NCBI GenBank assembly: GCA_019639175.1
Contig: JAHBSK010000005.1
Location: 62,001-126,000, forward strand
Direction: 5' to 3'
Length of the DNA stretch: 64,000 bases
Source of the DNA: Acidobacteriota bacterium
Lineage (GTDB): Bacteria > Acidobacteriota > Blastocatellia > Pyrinomonadales > Pyrinomonadaceae
The notes below the pieces were generated by a model. The model had not been told where the DNA came from, ran no database searches, and saw nothing but the letters and a program-made list of their open reading frames with translations. Of this stretch, positions 52,281 to 60,769 are shown piece after piece (within the stretch, counting starts at the first letter, position 1; each line of letters starts with the position of its first letter). Both the position numbers and the translations under genes were made by a program.

Positions 52281-54083
52281 ATGCCAAACTCGTCGCAGGG
52301 CAATGTTGTAACCTCGCAAAAGCGGTCTCCGGAGATGCGGTTCAAGGCAAGATCCGTGTCACGAGGTATCGCCATCGGCAAGGCTGTGTGCCTGATGGGC
52401 GACAGTCGCCAATATTATCTGCGGCATATCAGTGCTGATGATCTGGAAAGGGAACTACGGCGTCTTCGGGCGGCGTTTCGCCTGTCCGTCAGGCAGTTGA
52501 AAAAACTCTCTGCCCCGACTTCCTCATTGGCTTCCAATTCGGCTTCGAGTATCTTTGCCGCCCATCTTCTGATCCTCTCTGATGCATCGCTTCTTGCCTC
52601 CATCGAGCAGAAAATAACCTCTGAACTGATAAACGCCGAATGGGCGGTCAGAAAGACATTCGATGAACACATCGCCCGGTACAGGGCGATGTCGGACGAG
52701 CATTTTCGTGACAAATATCTAGATCTGGACGACATAGCCGAAAGGGTGATGACGGCTCTGGGCGGCGGCTCACGGCAGATCGGGCTTGAGCCGGAATCGA
52801 TAGTTGTTGCCAGGGAGTTGAGGCCTTCGACCGTTGTCGAACTGCGAAACAGCGACCCGCTCGCCCTGATAACGGAACACGGCGGCTGGACGTCGCACTC
52901 GTTCATACTCGCCCGCGAACTGAGCATACCGGCCGTGACGGGCATACGTCGCATATTACGAAAATTGAACACCGGCGACATGGTCATCGTTGACGGTTTC
53001 AACGGCCAGGTCATCGTCAACCCTGAGCAGAAAACGCTCGATGAATTCAGTTCGGCAAAAACCGGCACCACTGTCCTTAAACAAGAGCGTCCCGCTGAGA
53101 TCGGCAACGGTTTCGCCACGACCCTTGACGGGAAACAGATCGAACTTCTTGCCAACGTGGATGTCCCAAGAGGCGCTCGTTCCTCCTTGCTCAACGGAGC
53201 GAACGGGATAGGGCTTTTCCGCTCGGAATTTCTTTTCAACAGATTCGGCGGATTTCCGTCGGAAATGCAGCAGTTCGCGGCATACCGTCGGCTGGCAGAT
53301 CAGGCCGGAAGCGGCGGCGTCCGCATCAGGACATTCGACATAGATGTCGGGCAAAAAGTTGACCGTTCCGAGGACAGGGAATTGAATCCGGCGCTTGGGC
53401 TTCGCGCCATACGTCTGGGGCTTGCCTATCCGCATGACCTTCGCACACAGTTTCGGGCAATTCTGCGGGCATCGCACGAACGAAAGGTGGACATCGTCCT
53501 GCCGCTTGTAACGGGAATATCCGATATTGAGGAAAGCAGGGCGATACTTGAAAAAGAACGGACGGATATGCTGGAAGACGGCGTAGATGTCGGCGATCCT
53601 TCCATCGGCATAATGATAGAGGTGCCGTCGGTGGTGCTTCAGATCGATGATGTGCTTCAAACTGTCGATTTCGCCTGTCTTGGCACGAACGACCTGACGC
53701 AGTACATCCTTGCGGCGGACAGGGACAATGAAACGGTCGCAAATTGGTACAGAACGCTTCATCCTGCGGTGCTGAAGTGCATAAAAATGGTTGCCGATGC
53801 GGGCCATAAGCACAATAAGTCGGTCGTCGCCTGCGGCGAGATGGCAGGATCGCCTTTCTATGTCCCGGTACTGATCGGCATGGGCATCGAATCTCTCAGC
53901 ATGAACACAAATTCGCTCGGAAACGTTTACAGGATAATATCGGGCATTGCTTATGATGAGGCCGTTGAACTGGTAAAACAACTGTCCGCTCTACGCACAG
54001 CCGAAGCGGTGGAACAGGCGGTAAAAAAGACCGTTTACACAAAGTGGTCACACCTTTTACCGTCCGATATGGTCGAGAAATGA
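52281..54083 (+). CDS. ptsI: Phosphoenolpyruvate-protein phosphotransferase (enzyme I)
   Basis: 600-residue enzyme I. The phosphorylated His206 lies in ITEHGGWTSHSFILAREL; the PEP-binding barrel has NGIGLFRSEFLF, RIRTFDIDVGQKVD (normally RTLDIGGDK), NPALGLRAIR, LGTNDLTQYILAADR and the active Cys in VVACGEMAG. The altered RTFDIDVGQK loop is unusual but key residues remain. No HPr or EIIC gene lies nearby, so it may serve regulation more than sugar uptake. Followed by rnpB on the same strand. Confidence 0.9.
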   Translation: MPNSSQGNVVTSQKRSPEMRFKARSVSRGIAIGKAVCLMGDSRQYYLRHISADDLERELRRLRAAFRLSVRQLKKLSAPTSSLASNSASSIFAAHLLILSDASLLASIEQKITSELINAEWAVRKTFDEHIARYRAMSDEHFRDKYLDLDDIAERVMTALGGGSRQIGLEPESIVVARELRPSTVVELRNSDPLALITEHGGWTSHSFILARELSIPAVTGIRRILRKLNTGDMVIVDGFNGQVIVNPEQKTLDEFSSAKTGTTVLKQERPAEIGNGFATTLDGKQIELLANVDVPRGARSSLLNGANGIGLFRSEFLFNRFGGFPSEMQQFAAYRRLADQAGSGGVRIRTFDIDVGQKVDRSEDRELNPALGLRAIRLGLAYPHDLRTQFRAILRASHERKVDIVLPLVTGISDIEESRAILEKERTDMLEDGVDVGDPSIGIMIEVPSVVLQIDDVLQTVDFACLGTNDLTQYILAADRDNETVANWYRTLHPAVLKCIKMVADAGHKHNKSVVACGEMAGSPFYVPVLIGMGIESLSMNTNSLGNVYRIISGIAYDEAVELVKQLSALRTAEAVEQAVKKTVYTKWSHLLPSDMVEK

Positions 54084-54173
54084 TCTTTTGAACCCTTTTT
54101 TCTCAAGAAAATCATCTGTCCGAAGTTTCTCTCAAAAATTTTCATTTTAATTTCATTGTTGAACATCTTTTTT

Positions 54174-54181
54174 GCTATACT
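54174..54181 (+). promoter_or_regulatory. Extended -10 promoter of rnpB
   Basis: TGCTATACT just upstream of the RNA is an extended -10 element (TGn plus TATACT). No good -35 is seen. Transcription would start near 54188, eight bases before the mature 5' end. Confidence 0.45.
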
Positions 54182-54195
54182 TGATGATGCCTTGC

Positions 54196-54583
54196 AGTGG
54201 AGCAGGCCGGACGGTCGCTGTTCATTTGAACAGAGGAAAGTCCGAACACCACGGGACAGCGGACCGGGTAACGCCCGGGCACATCGGCAAATGCCGCGTG
54301 TGACGACAAGTGCAACAGAGAACAGACCAGCCCTTACGGGTGATGGGTGAAACGGTAAGGTAAGAGCTTACCGGCGCGATCGGTAACGGCCGCGGCCAGG
54401 CAAACTCTCCGCGGTGCAAGACCAAATAGGGAAACGAAAAGCGGCGTCCCTCCGCGTTCCGGCCCTCGGGCCGGTCACGTTTCCGGGTAGGTCGCTAGAG
54501 CCGCTTGGTAACAATCGGCCAAGATGAATGATCGTCGCCCGCCAATGGCGGGAACAAGATTCGGCTTACAGGCCGGCTCCACT
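54196..54583 (+). ncRNA. rnpB: RNase P RNA (class A)
   Basis: The RNA subunit of RNase P, which matures tRNA 5' ends. P1 arms AGTGGAGC and GCTCCACT pair across the full length. Conserved core words in order: GAGGAAAGTCCGAACACC, ACAGAGAACAGACC, GTGAAACGGTAAGGTAAGAGC, GACCAAATAGG, GGTAGGTCGCTAGAGCC, AGATGAATGATCGTCGCCC and GATTCGGCTTACAGGCCG. A T-rich GGCCTTTTTG after the 3' end can act as terminator. Confidence 0.96.
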
Positions 54584-54637
54584 AAAACAGGCCTTTTTGT
54601 TCGTACCCGAAATCCATACAGGAGATCATGAAACCCT

Positions 54638-54910
54638 ATGGCCAATAGAAAAGGGGTCTTTATCGGAGCGTATGTTCCGAATGAGCTAAAAGAATCGCTG
54701 CGCCGCCGAGCCGCTGCGGAACATCGTACGTTGTCGCAAGAGATCACTCGAATTTTGGTCGAAGCGGTTCACGGAAAAGGACTGCCCGCCGGAAGTGTGG
54801 ACAGGCGGGCGGGCAGCGCCACGCCACGGCGCCGTGCGACCGACCCGCCGACGCGCCGCAGGGCCGAAGATCTGCCTTATATACCGCCGACAGATGAGAA
54901 AAAAGATTGA
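54638..54910 (+). CDS. Small Arc-like DNA-binding protein
   Basis: 90 residues. The first 50 (VPNELKESLRRRAAAEHRTLSQEITRILVEAV) form an Arc/CopG-type ribbon-helix-helix; the rest is Arg/Pro-rich and unstructured. Probably a small transcription regulator or an orphan antitoxin; no toxin gene adjoins. Start ATG at 54638, with GGAG 13 bases upstream. Confidence 0.75.
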   Translation: MANRKGVFIGAYVPNELKESLRRRAAAEHRTLSQEITRILVEAVHGKGLPAGSVDRRAGSATPRRRATDPPTRRRAEDLPYIPPTDEKKD

Positions 54911-54936
54911 GTCGATCGTCGATGTCAACACATGCG

Positions 54937-54970
54937 AACGCCGCCCGCGTATTGGCGGCGTTTTAGTTTT
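54937..54970 (+). terminator. Intrinsic terminator after Arc-like gene
   Basis: Nine-base stem AACGCCGCC/GGCGGCGTT, eight-base loop, then TTAGTTTT. Confidence 0.85.
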
Positions 54971-55000
54971 ATCGGAAAACATCTGCTAAAATCGACCTGA

Positions 55001-55732
55001 ATGAATCGATCTTGGTTTTGGCTCTCTCTCCTTGCGGTCGCCCTCAGCTTTGCGGGCGGCTTTTTCCTTGCCAACGCGCTGAATAAAAACGATCTCGCCC
55101 AACTGAAAAACGAGAATGAAAGGCTGAGAACGGCCGCACAGAACAATAGTGCCGGAGACCTGGCTGACGCCGAGCGCGAGATACAGGAAAAGATAAAGGA
55201 GGCTGAGGCAAATCCGAACGATCATATGCTTCAACGCGGCCTTGGGCTGGCGCTTTATCGATACGGCTCAATGAAGCAGGACATCGGCCTGCTGAATCAG
55301 ACCGTGACAATTCTTGAGCGGGCGTTGGCGATAAAGCCCGATGAACGTGATGTCAGGATAGCTCTGGCAAACACGCATTTCGACCTGGATTATTTCGGCA
55401 AGACCGGAAAGGATTATCAAAAGGCAGAGGCGGCCTATCGCTTGATACTTAAAGACACGCCTGATGATGTGGAAATACGCACCGACCTTGGGCTGACGCT
55501 TTTTCTTCGCCAGCCGCCAGAACTTGAGGCGGCCATAAAGGAGTTTGAGACGGCTTTGAAAAAGGACCCGAAACATCAAAAGGCACTGCAATTTATGGTC
55601 AGGGCCAAATGGCAGGCAGGCCAAACACAGGAAGCAGCAAAATTTCTCGAAGAATTGAAGGCTATCGATCCCGGCAGCCAGGTCGTTGCTGAGCTTTCGA
55701 CCCTTTTGACCAGAACACCGTCCGGCAAATGA
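55001..55732 (+). CDS. Membrane-anchored TPR protein
   Basis: 243 residues: an N-terminal membrane helix (5-25), a short coiled coil (NDLAQLKNENERLRTAA) and three or more tetratricopeptide repeats (HMLQRGLGLALYRYG, VRIALANTHFDLDYF, VEIRTDLGLTLFL). Resembles the CcmH/NrfG-type TPR scaffolds, but no cytochrome-c genes adjoin. Its last codons overlap the next gene (ATGA). Confidence 0.8.
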   Translation: MNRSWFWLSLLAVALSFAGGFFLANALNKNDLAQLKNENERLRTAAQNNSAGDLADAEREIQEKIKEAEANPNDHMLQRGLGLALYRYGSMKQDIGLLNQTVTILERALAIKPDERDVRIALANTHFDLDYFGKTGKDYQKAEAAYRLILKDTPDDVEIRTDLGLTLFLRQPPELEAAIKEFETALKKDPKHQKALQFMVRAKWQAGQTQEAAKFLEELKAIDPGSQVVAELSTLLTRTPSGK

Positions 55733-56019
55733 GAGAAGCTATCTTCATACTGTTGGTCATCGCGGTCCTGCTTGGGCTGACGGCTTTCCGTTTTCGCAGG
55801 CAGCTCTGGACCGTCTATCAGGTCTGGCGGACGCTGCGGGCGGCCCGCGACCTTAACAACGGCAACAGGCCGGAACAAATACCAAAAACAAAGGGCTCTG
55901 AACCGCTTGTAAAATGCGTCAAATGCGGTTCGTGGGTGCCAAAAAGCCGGTCTGTCGATCTGGGTTCAGCCGTTTATTGTTCCGCTGAATGCATCGAAAA
56001 AAGCGCGACGCCCGCGTGA
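55729..56019 (+). CDS. Small membrane protein with C-terminal zinc-ribbon (PP0621-like)
   Basis: 96 residues: membrane helix at 4-20, basic stretch, then a Cys motif CVKCGSWVPKSRSVDLGSAVYCSAEC that should bind zinc. The layout resembles a small family of unknown function (PP0621-like by my recollection). Translationally coupled to the TPR protein. Confidence 0.75.
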   Translation: MREAIFILLVIAVLLGLTAFRFRRQLWTVYQVWRTLRAARDLNNGNRPEQIPKTKGSEPLVKCVKCGSWVPKSRSVDLGSAVYCSAECIEKSATPA

Positions 56020-56074
56020 TAATTAGCCATAAACCCGCTTTAAGAATTAGGGATCTGATATGAATCTTCTATTT

Positions 56075-56155
56075 TTTCTTTGCGGTCTCTTTGCGGGCAT
56101 GGCGTCTTTGCGTGAGAAACCAGTTTCACGCCAAGCCGCAAAGCACGCCAAGAAA
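56075..56155. repeat. TTTGCG-word hairpin repeat
   Basis: CTTTGCGGTCTCTTTGCGGG, then GTCTTTGCGTGAGAAA, is followed by the inverted GTTTCACGCC, GCCGCAAAGCACGCC. The long hairpin fills the gap between two gene ends. Word family related to the ArgF' and M16 repeats. Confidence 0.7.
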
Positions 56156-56179
56156 AGACCTGCTATCGCCTGATCCGAG

Positions 56180-57070
56180 TTAAAAATATCCCAGATACCA
56201 CGTGACAAGGCGGTCGCCGAAGAAATAGGCTGCAACCGAACCGATGCCCAAAAATATGCCGAACGGTATCTGGGTCTGCATATCCTTGTCCTTTTTGATG
56301 GCGATCAATGACATACCGATGACGGCTCCGGCAAAAGCTCCGATAAAAATTGCCAGCACAGCCGAACGCCAGCCGAGCAAAGCTCCGAAACCGATCATCA
56401 TCTTTACGTCGCCCAGTCCCATAGCTTCAACACCGCGAAGGCGTTTCCACAACTCGCCGACAAGCCACAACGAACCGCCGCCCGCAGCGGCGCCGAGCAA
56501 TGCTCCCGTCAAAGAGATCAGCCACGCCGGATAGCCGGTCATCAAATTCATCGGCCACAATGCCGTGTCGGCAAAATATGCTCCGGCGAAAAACATCGGG
56601 AACAATATCCTCACCGCGAACGCGAACACAGCAAAAGGATATGTGATGACGTTCGGCAATATCATGTGTTCCGCATCAATGAACATCAACGCGACCGTGA
56701 CCGAGACAAATATGAATCCGACCGGCAGCAGCGGCGAAAGTCCCGTCTGCCAAAACACAAGAACCCACAGCATGCCCGTTAAAAACTCGACCGCAGGATA
56801 GCGTATCGATATGGGAGCCGAACAGCCGCGGCATTTTCCGCCGAGGACAAGCCAACTCAGAATTGGGATATTGTCATATGGCTTTATCGGCTTACTGCAT
56901 TTGGGACACGCCGAATTCGGAAAGACTATCGACTGCTCACGCGGCACGCGGTGTATCACAACGTTCAAAAAGCTGCCGACCGCAGAACCAAAAACGAATG
57001 AAAGAATGTATCCGACAATTACCGGAAGCCCGGTGACGGACTCAAAACTTGAGGCAACAAAAAAGATCAT
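56180..57070 (-). CDS. Prepilin peptidase (type IV leader peptidase)
   Basis: 296-residue A24 peptidase with about seven membrane helices that cleaves and methylates type IV prepilins. The two CxxC pairs (CPKCSKPI and CRGCSAP) near residues 55-85 and the catalytic aspartates in FIDAEHMILPN near 135 and GLGDVKMMIGFG near 230 are all present. Alone here; the pilus genes must be elsewhere. Confidence 0.94.
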   Translation of the reverse strand: MIFFVASSFESVTGLPVIVGYILSFVFGSAVGSFLNVVIHRVPREQSIVFPNSACPKCSKPIKPYDNIPILSWLVLGGKCRGCSAPISIRYPAVEFLTGMLWVLVFWQTGLSPLLPVGFIFVSVTVALMFIDAEHMILPNVITYPFAVFAFAVRILFPMFFAGAYFADTALWPMNLMTGYPAWLISLTGALLGAAAGGGSLWLVGELWKRLRGVEAMGLGDVKMMIGFGALLGWRSAVLAIFIGAFAGAVIGMSLIAIKKDKDMQTQIPFGIFLGIGSVAAYFFGDRLVTWYLGYF

Positions 57071-57107
57071 AAGGCGGAGTTATGCGGAAACGGCTCGAAT
57101 TAAACTG

Positions 57108-57135
57108 AAAAAGGAGGATGCTTGCGACATCCTCC
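57108..57135 (-). terminator. Intrinsic terminator after the pmbA-like gene
   Basis: On the minus strand the 8-base stem GGAGGATG/CATCCTCC with a seven-base loop is followed by TTTTT. Confidence 0.88.
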
Positions 57136-57189
57136 AAAATGGTAAACCGTTTAGCTTCAAATTGAAAGCCGGAATTGTCCGTAAAAGTC

Positions 57190-58536
57190 CTAAACGGCCT
57201 CGGACTGTGACGTAAAGTTGAACGATCTCAGCTTCAAAGCGGGAAGAAGCGATGCACCGCTGCCGCCGCCCGAACCGCCGACGCGTTCGGACGCGCCGAT
57301 CATCTCTACATTTCCCTGAGCCAGCATTTGTGTGACGGACTGGTTGAAACGGAAATTCTTTACCGGATAGGCGATCTTGCCGTCCTCGATCAGCCAAACG
57401 CCGTCACGTGTCAGCCCTGTCGAACTGGCCGTTCGCGGATCGGTCGAGCGGATATACCAAAAGCGCGTTACAAGAATGCCTTTTTTGGTGGACTTGATCA
57501 TGTCCTCAATGCTTGCCTTCTCTCCGCCGGTCTCAAATATAGTGTTGACCGGCCCCGGTGTCGGGTCCTTTTCCTTTTGCTTTGCCCAGAACCGGTTGTA
57601 AACCAGGTTTTCCAGCACACCGTTTCGCACCATATAGATCTTTTGGGCCGGTATGCCGCCCTGTGCCGATTGCGAACCGGGGAGTTCCGGATGCCACGGA
57701 TCGCTGTAGATCATTATCCGTTCATCAAAGATCTTTTCGCCCAAACGCGTCTTTCCGCCCGGAGCGGAATAAACGCTGCGGCCTTCTTCCGCGTTGCGGG
57801 CGTTGAAGGTAAATCCGAGATTCCCGACAATGTCCGCGACGGCCTGCGGTTCAAGGATGACCGTGTATGCGCCGGGGTCGATGGTGCGTGCATCGCGTCC
57901 CTGCATCGCCTTTTTTATCGATTCGGCAGCGATGCGTTTTGTATCCAGCTTCGCAATATCAAAATGATTTCTCAGAAAATAGCCCGAGCTTGTTCCGTCC
58001 GGCGTTCTTGAAGTGACCGACAGGCTTACATTGGTCGAACGCTCATAATCGAAATTACCGTTCTTTGTTGCCGAGGCTCCTGCCTGAGAGCGTGCTGCGT
58101 GAAATCCGGCCCCGATCACCTTGTTCTTTTCAAATTCCGAGATGATGTCGCCGACGCTTCTTGCACGGTCGGTCAATGAAAGATTCGCCGTCGCCTCGAC
58201 ATAACCGCCCGTTGGTTTATATGCCTGTTTTCCAAGGGTCGGCATATATTCGCGGTCAGGCGGAGCGTTTTGCGCGATCTTCTGGGCCTCTTCGACCATC
58301 GACTTGAGGCTTTCGTCATCAACGTCGTTTCTGCTGGCGGAACCGCGTTTTCCGTCTATCCATACCGTGACGTTCGCACTTCGGCCAACCCGCGAACCGC
58401 TGGTCAGAAAGTTATTGTTCGCAAAACGAAGATGGGAAAGTTTATCGCTGCCGACGCTTGCCGAAGCATCGTCCGCTTTTACGTATGAAAGGATCTTTTC
58501 GGTCAACTTTTTTGCTTCTGATTCGGTAAATAACAT
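57190..58536 (-). CDS. PmbA/TldE-like protein, non-catalytic partner of TldD
   Basis: 448 residues from the ATG at 58536, which overlaps the tldD stop (TAATG). Homologous to TldE/PmbA; no HExxxH zinc motif. In TldD/E pairs this subunit completes the chamber that degrades unfolded peptides and trims microcins. Contains GGSGGGSGASLLPAL near the end. The frame extends further upstream, but the ATG at 58536 gives the family start LFTESEAKKLTEKIL. Confidence 0.88.
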   Translation of the reverse strand: MLFTESEAKKLTEKILSYVKADDASASVGSDKLSHLRFANNNFLTSGSRVGRSANVTVWIDGKRGSASRNDVDDESLKSMVEEAQKIAQNAPPDREYMPTLGKQAYKPTGGYVEATANLSLTDRARSVGDIISEFEKNKVIGAGFHAARSQAGASATKNGNFDYERSTNVSLSVTSRTPDGTSSGYFLRNHFDIAKLDTKRIAAESIKKAMQGRDARTIDPGAYTVILEPQAVADIVGNLGFTFNARNAEEGRSVYSAPGGKTRLGEKIFDERIMIYSDPWHPELPGSQSAQGGIPAQKIYMVRNGVLENLVYNRFWAKQKEKDPTPGPVNTIFETGGEKASIEDMIKSTKKGILVTRFWYIRSTDPRTASSTGLTRDGVWLIEDGKIAYPVKNFRFNQSVTQMLAQGNVEMIGASERVGGSGGGSGASLLPALKLRSFNFTSQSEAV

Positions 58537-60137
58537 TAGTCGTGATCCTCCATGTCTCCGGAATTTGGCGATGACGCCGTGTTCAGAACATTGATCTGTC
58601 GAAACCTTGCGGTCGGACATCCGTGAGAAACGGCATTGGACTGTCCGGGTTCTCCCTTGCCGTCATTGAACGATCCGGGAATATCGTAAGTGGAACGGCC
58701 GCCAAGCCCGTCGCAGGCTCCCCAAAAATCAGTCGTTCTGGATTGATATGCCACGTCGCGCAGCATGCCCACCTTCTTGCCGTTCTTGATCTCCCAGAAG
58801 GTCTGGCCGCCGAACTGAAAATTATACCTCTGCTGGTCGATGGAATAGCTTCCGCGTCCGTAGATCATAATGCCGTTCTCGACATCGGCAATAAGGTCGT
58901 CCTCGGTAACGTTCTCTTTTGCCGGCTCCAGCGAGACATTGGGCATTCGCGGAAATGGAACGCTGCCCCAACTGTCTGCGTGCAGGCATCCGTATGACTT
59001 GTCATGTCCGACGATCTTTGCCGTGTCTCTGGTCGTCTGCCAATCGACAAAAACGCCGTCCTTTACAAGGTGCCATTCCTGGCCGGGAACGCCTTCGTCG
59101 TCATACCCGACCGTCGCAAGGCCGAATTTCTGCGTCCTGTCGGCAACAAAATTGACTATCTTTGAGCCGAACTGAAGTTTTCCTGTCTTGTCCGGCGTCA
59201 GGAAACTTGTTCCCGCATAGTTCGCTTCCCACAGCAAAGCGCGGTCAAGCTCGGTCGAATGGCCGACCGATTCGTGAATTGTAAGGAAAAGATGCGACGG
59301 GTGAAGCACCAGATCATATTTTCCGGGTTTGACCGACGGCGCCTTCAGCTTCATCACGGCGTGTTCCGCAGCCTCTCTAGCCTCGGCCGGCCAATCGTAT
59401 TTGGTCATATACTCATACCCGATCGACTGTGCCTCGCGCAGGGAATTGACCGCCTGAAAATCACCGCTCGCACGGTTGACCGCCGTAGCCGAAAATGACG
59501 GATTTCCGCGAATAAGATATTGTTCGACCTTTACACCGTCCGATGTGGCAAGGTATTTTTGTTCATTTACCCATGCCATTGAGGAATTGACAAAATTGAT
59601 GCCCTGAACACTAAGGGCCGCTTCGTTTATCTTAAGAAGCAGGGCGGCTTTTTCTTCAGCAGGCACGTCAAACGGGTCTTTTTCTATCGGCGTTCGCCAG
59701 TTTGCCTCTACTTTCGGCGTCGGAACAAGCTCGATCTTTTTGCGCTGGAATCTGGCATTGGCTTTGGCTATGTCAATCGCCTCGCGCGTCACACGCTGTG
59801 CCTCGTCTGACGTCACTATCGGGCTGGCGGCAAATCCCCATGTGCCGTTGACCAGCACACGCACCCCAAAACCGAAGTTCTGGCCTGCGGACATATTCTG
59901 GATCTGCCTTTCGCGGGTTGAGACCGCCTGCAGGCGGTAACGATTTATGCGTATATCCGCATACGAGGCACCAAGCCTTTTAGCGGTTGCCAGCACCGCG
60001 TCCGCAATGCTGCTCTTGTTTACATCGAAATAGTATTCGGTCGCCGCCTGAGCGTCGTAAACCCAACTGGGCAAAACGGCTGCGGTTCCAAATGCAATAC
60101 CGGCTGTTTTGATAAAATCGCGACGGGAAAATGACAT
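58536..60137 (-). CDS. TldD-like metalloprotease with Tat signal
   Basis: 533 residues. The zinc motif HESVGH (in LTIHESVGHSTELD, near residue 285) is the HExxxH of TldD. The N-terminus MSFSRRDFIKTAGIAFGTAAVLPSWV is a twin-arginine signal with SRRDFIK, so the protein should be folded and then exported, unlike cytoplasmic E. coli TldD. The partner gene downstream lacks any signal. AAGGAGG precedes the ATG and lies in one of two 21-base tandem copies. Confidence 0.9.
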   Translation of the reverse strand: MSFSRRDFIKTAGIAFGTAAVLPSWVYDAQAATEYYFDVNKSSIADAVLATAKRLGASYADIRINRYRLQAVSTRERQIQNMSAGQNFGFGVRVLVNGTWGFAASPIVTSDEAQRVTREAIDIAKANARFQRKKIELVPTPKVEANWRTPIEKDPFDVPAEEKAALLLKINEAALSVQGINFVNSSMAWVNEQKYLATSDGVKVEQYLIRGNPSFSATAVNRASGDFQAVNSLREAQSIGYEYMTKYDWPAEAREAAEHAVMKLKAPSVKPGKYDLVLHPSHLFLTIHESVGHSTELDRALLWEANYAGTSFLTPDKTGKLQFGSKIVNFVADRTQKFGLATVGYDDEGVPGQEWHLVKDGVFVDWQTTRDTAKIVGHDKSYGCLHADSWGSVPFPRMPNVSLEPAKENVTEDDLIADVENGIMIYGRGSYSIDQQRYNFQFGGQTFWEIKNGKKVGMLRDVAYQSRTTDFWGACDGLGGRSTYDIPGSFNDGKGEPGQSNAVSHGCPTARFRQINVLNTASSPNSGDMEDHD

Positions 60138-60144
60138 TGTACCC

Positions 60145-60186
60145 TCCTTACTTTTTGATCGGATGTCCTTACTTTTTGATCGGATG
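60145..60186. repeat. 21-base tandem duplication at tldD ribosome binding site
   Basis: TCCTTACTTTTTGATCGGATG occurs twice in succession, directly upstream of tldD. On the coding strand each copy contains AAGGA, so the Shine-Dalgarno region is duplicated. Confidence 0.9.
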
Positions 60187-60356
60187 ACTGATTATATTGC
60201 CGTTTGGAGAAACAAGTCAAAACACGCTTTTCCGCACACCGTCACGACCCGACAAAACGCTTTGCCGGAAGATCCTGCGCACAAGATCGATCACGGTTTC
60301 AAGAATGATCGGGAAAAAGAAAAGGAAAGTTTAGAGATGTGCTGTCTATCAAATAT

Positions 60357-60431
<75 letters not shown>

Positions 60432-60441
60432 TAAAACTGAT

Positions 60442-60511
60442 GTAGGCAGTTAGCGATGGGCGGTTGACAGCTATAAACCACACTGCCCACTGCCAACGGC
60501 AAACTGCCTAC
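60442..60511. repeat. 70-base palindromic element between two tRNA genes
   Basis: 10-base inverted ends GTAGGCAGTT/AACTGCCTAC enclose CACTGCCCACTGCC-type direct repeats. Same build as the 80-base elements, with different sequence. Confidence 0.7.
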
Positions 60512-60519
60512 TAAAAAAC

Positions 60520-60594
60520 TGGAGCGGGAGACGAGGGTCGAACTCGCGACTTCAACCTTGGCAAGGTTGCGCTCTACCACTGAGCTACTCCCGC
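60520..60594 (-). tRNA. tRNA-Gly (anticodon GCC)
   Basis: Minus strand: acceptor GCGGGAG/CTCCCGC, discriminator T, encoded CCA. Loop TTGCCAA gives anticodon GCC; T arm contains GTTCGAC. Confidence 0.96.
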
Positions 60595-60639
60595 ACAGCA
60601 AATTATGATTTTAACTTGCTCGTTGATTTTGTCAAGTTC

Positions 60640-60736
60640 AGGAAATACATACTTTCACTCTCAGGCCCCTGTATTGCATCAAAGGATTTCCCTAATTTCC
60701 TGAAAAGGGAGACAGCGAATTGGCAATGTATTTCCT
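60640..60736. repeat. 97-base inverted-repeat element
   Basis: 11-base perfect inverted ends AGGAAATACAT/ATGTATTTCCT with further GGAAAT/ATTTCC words inside. It lies downstream of the peptide-binding lipoprotein gene and may also stop transcription. Confidence 0.6.
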
Positions 60737-60769
60737 CCTTAAGAGATCACATCAACAAAACCGGTCTAA

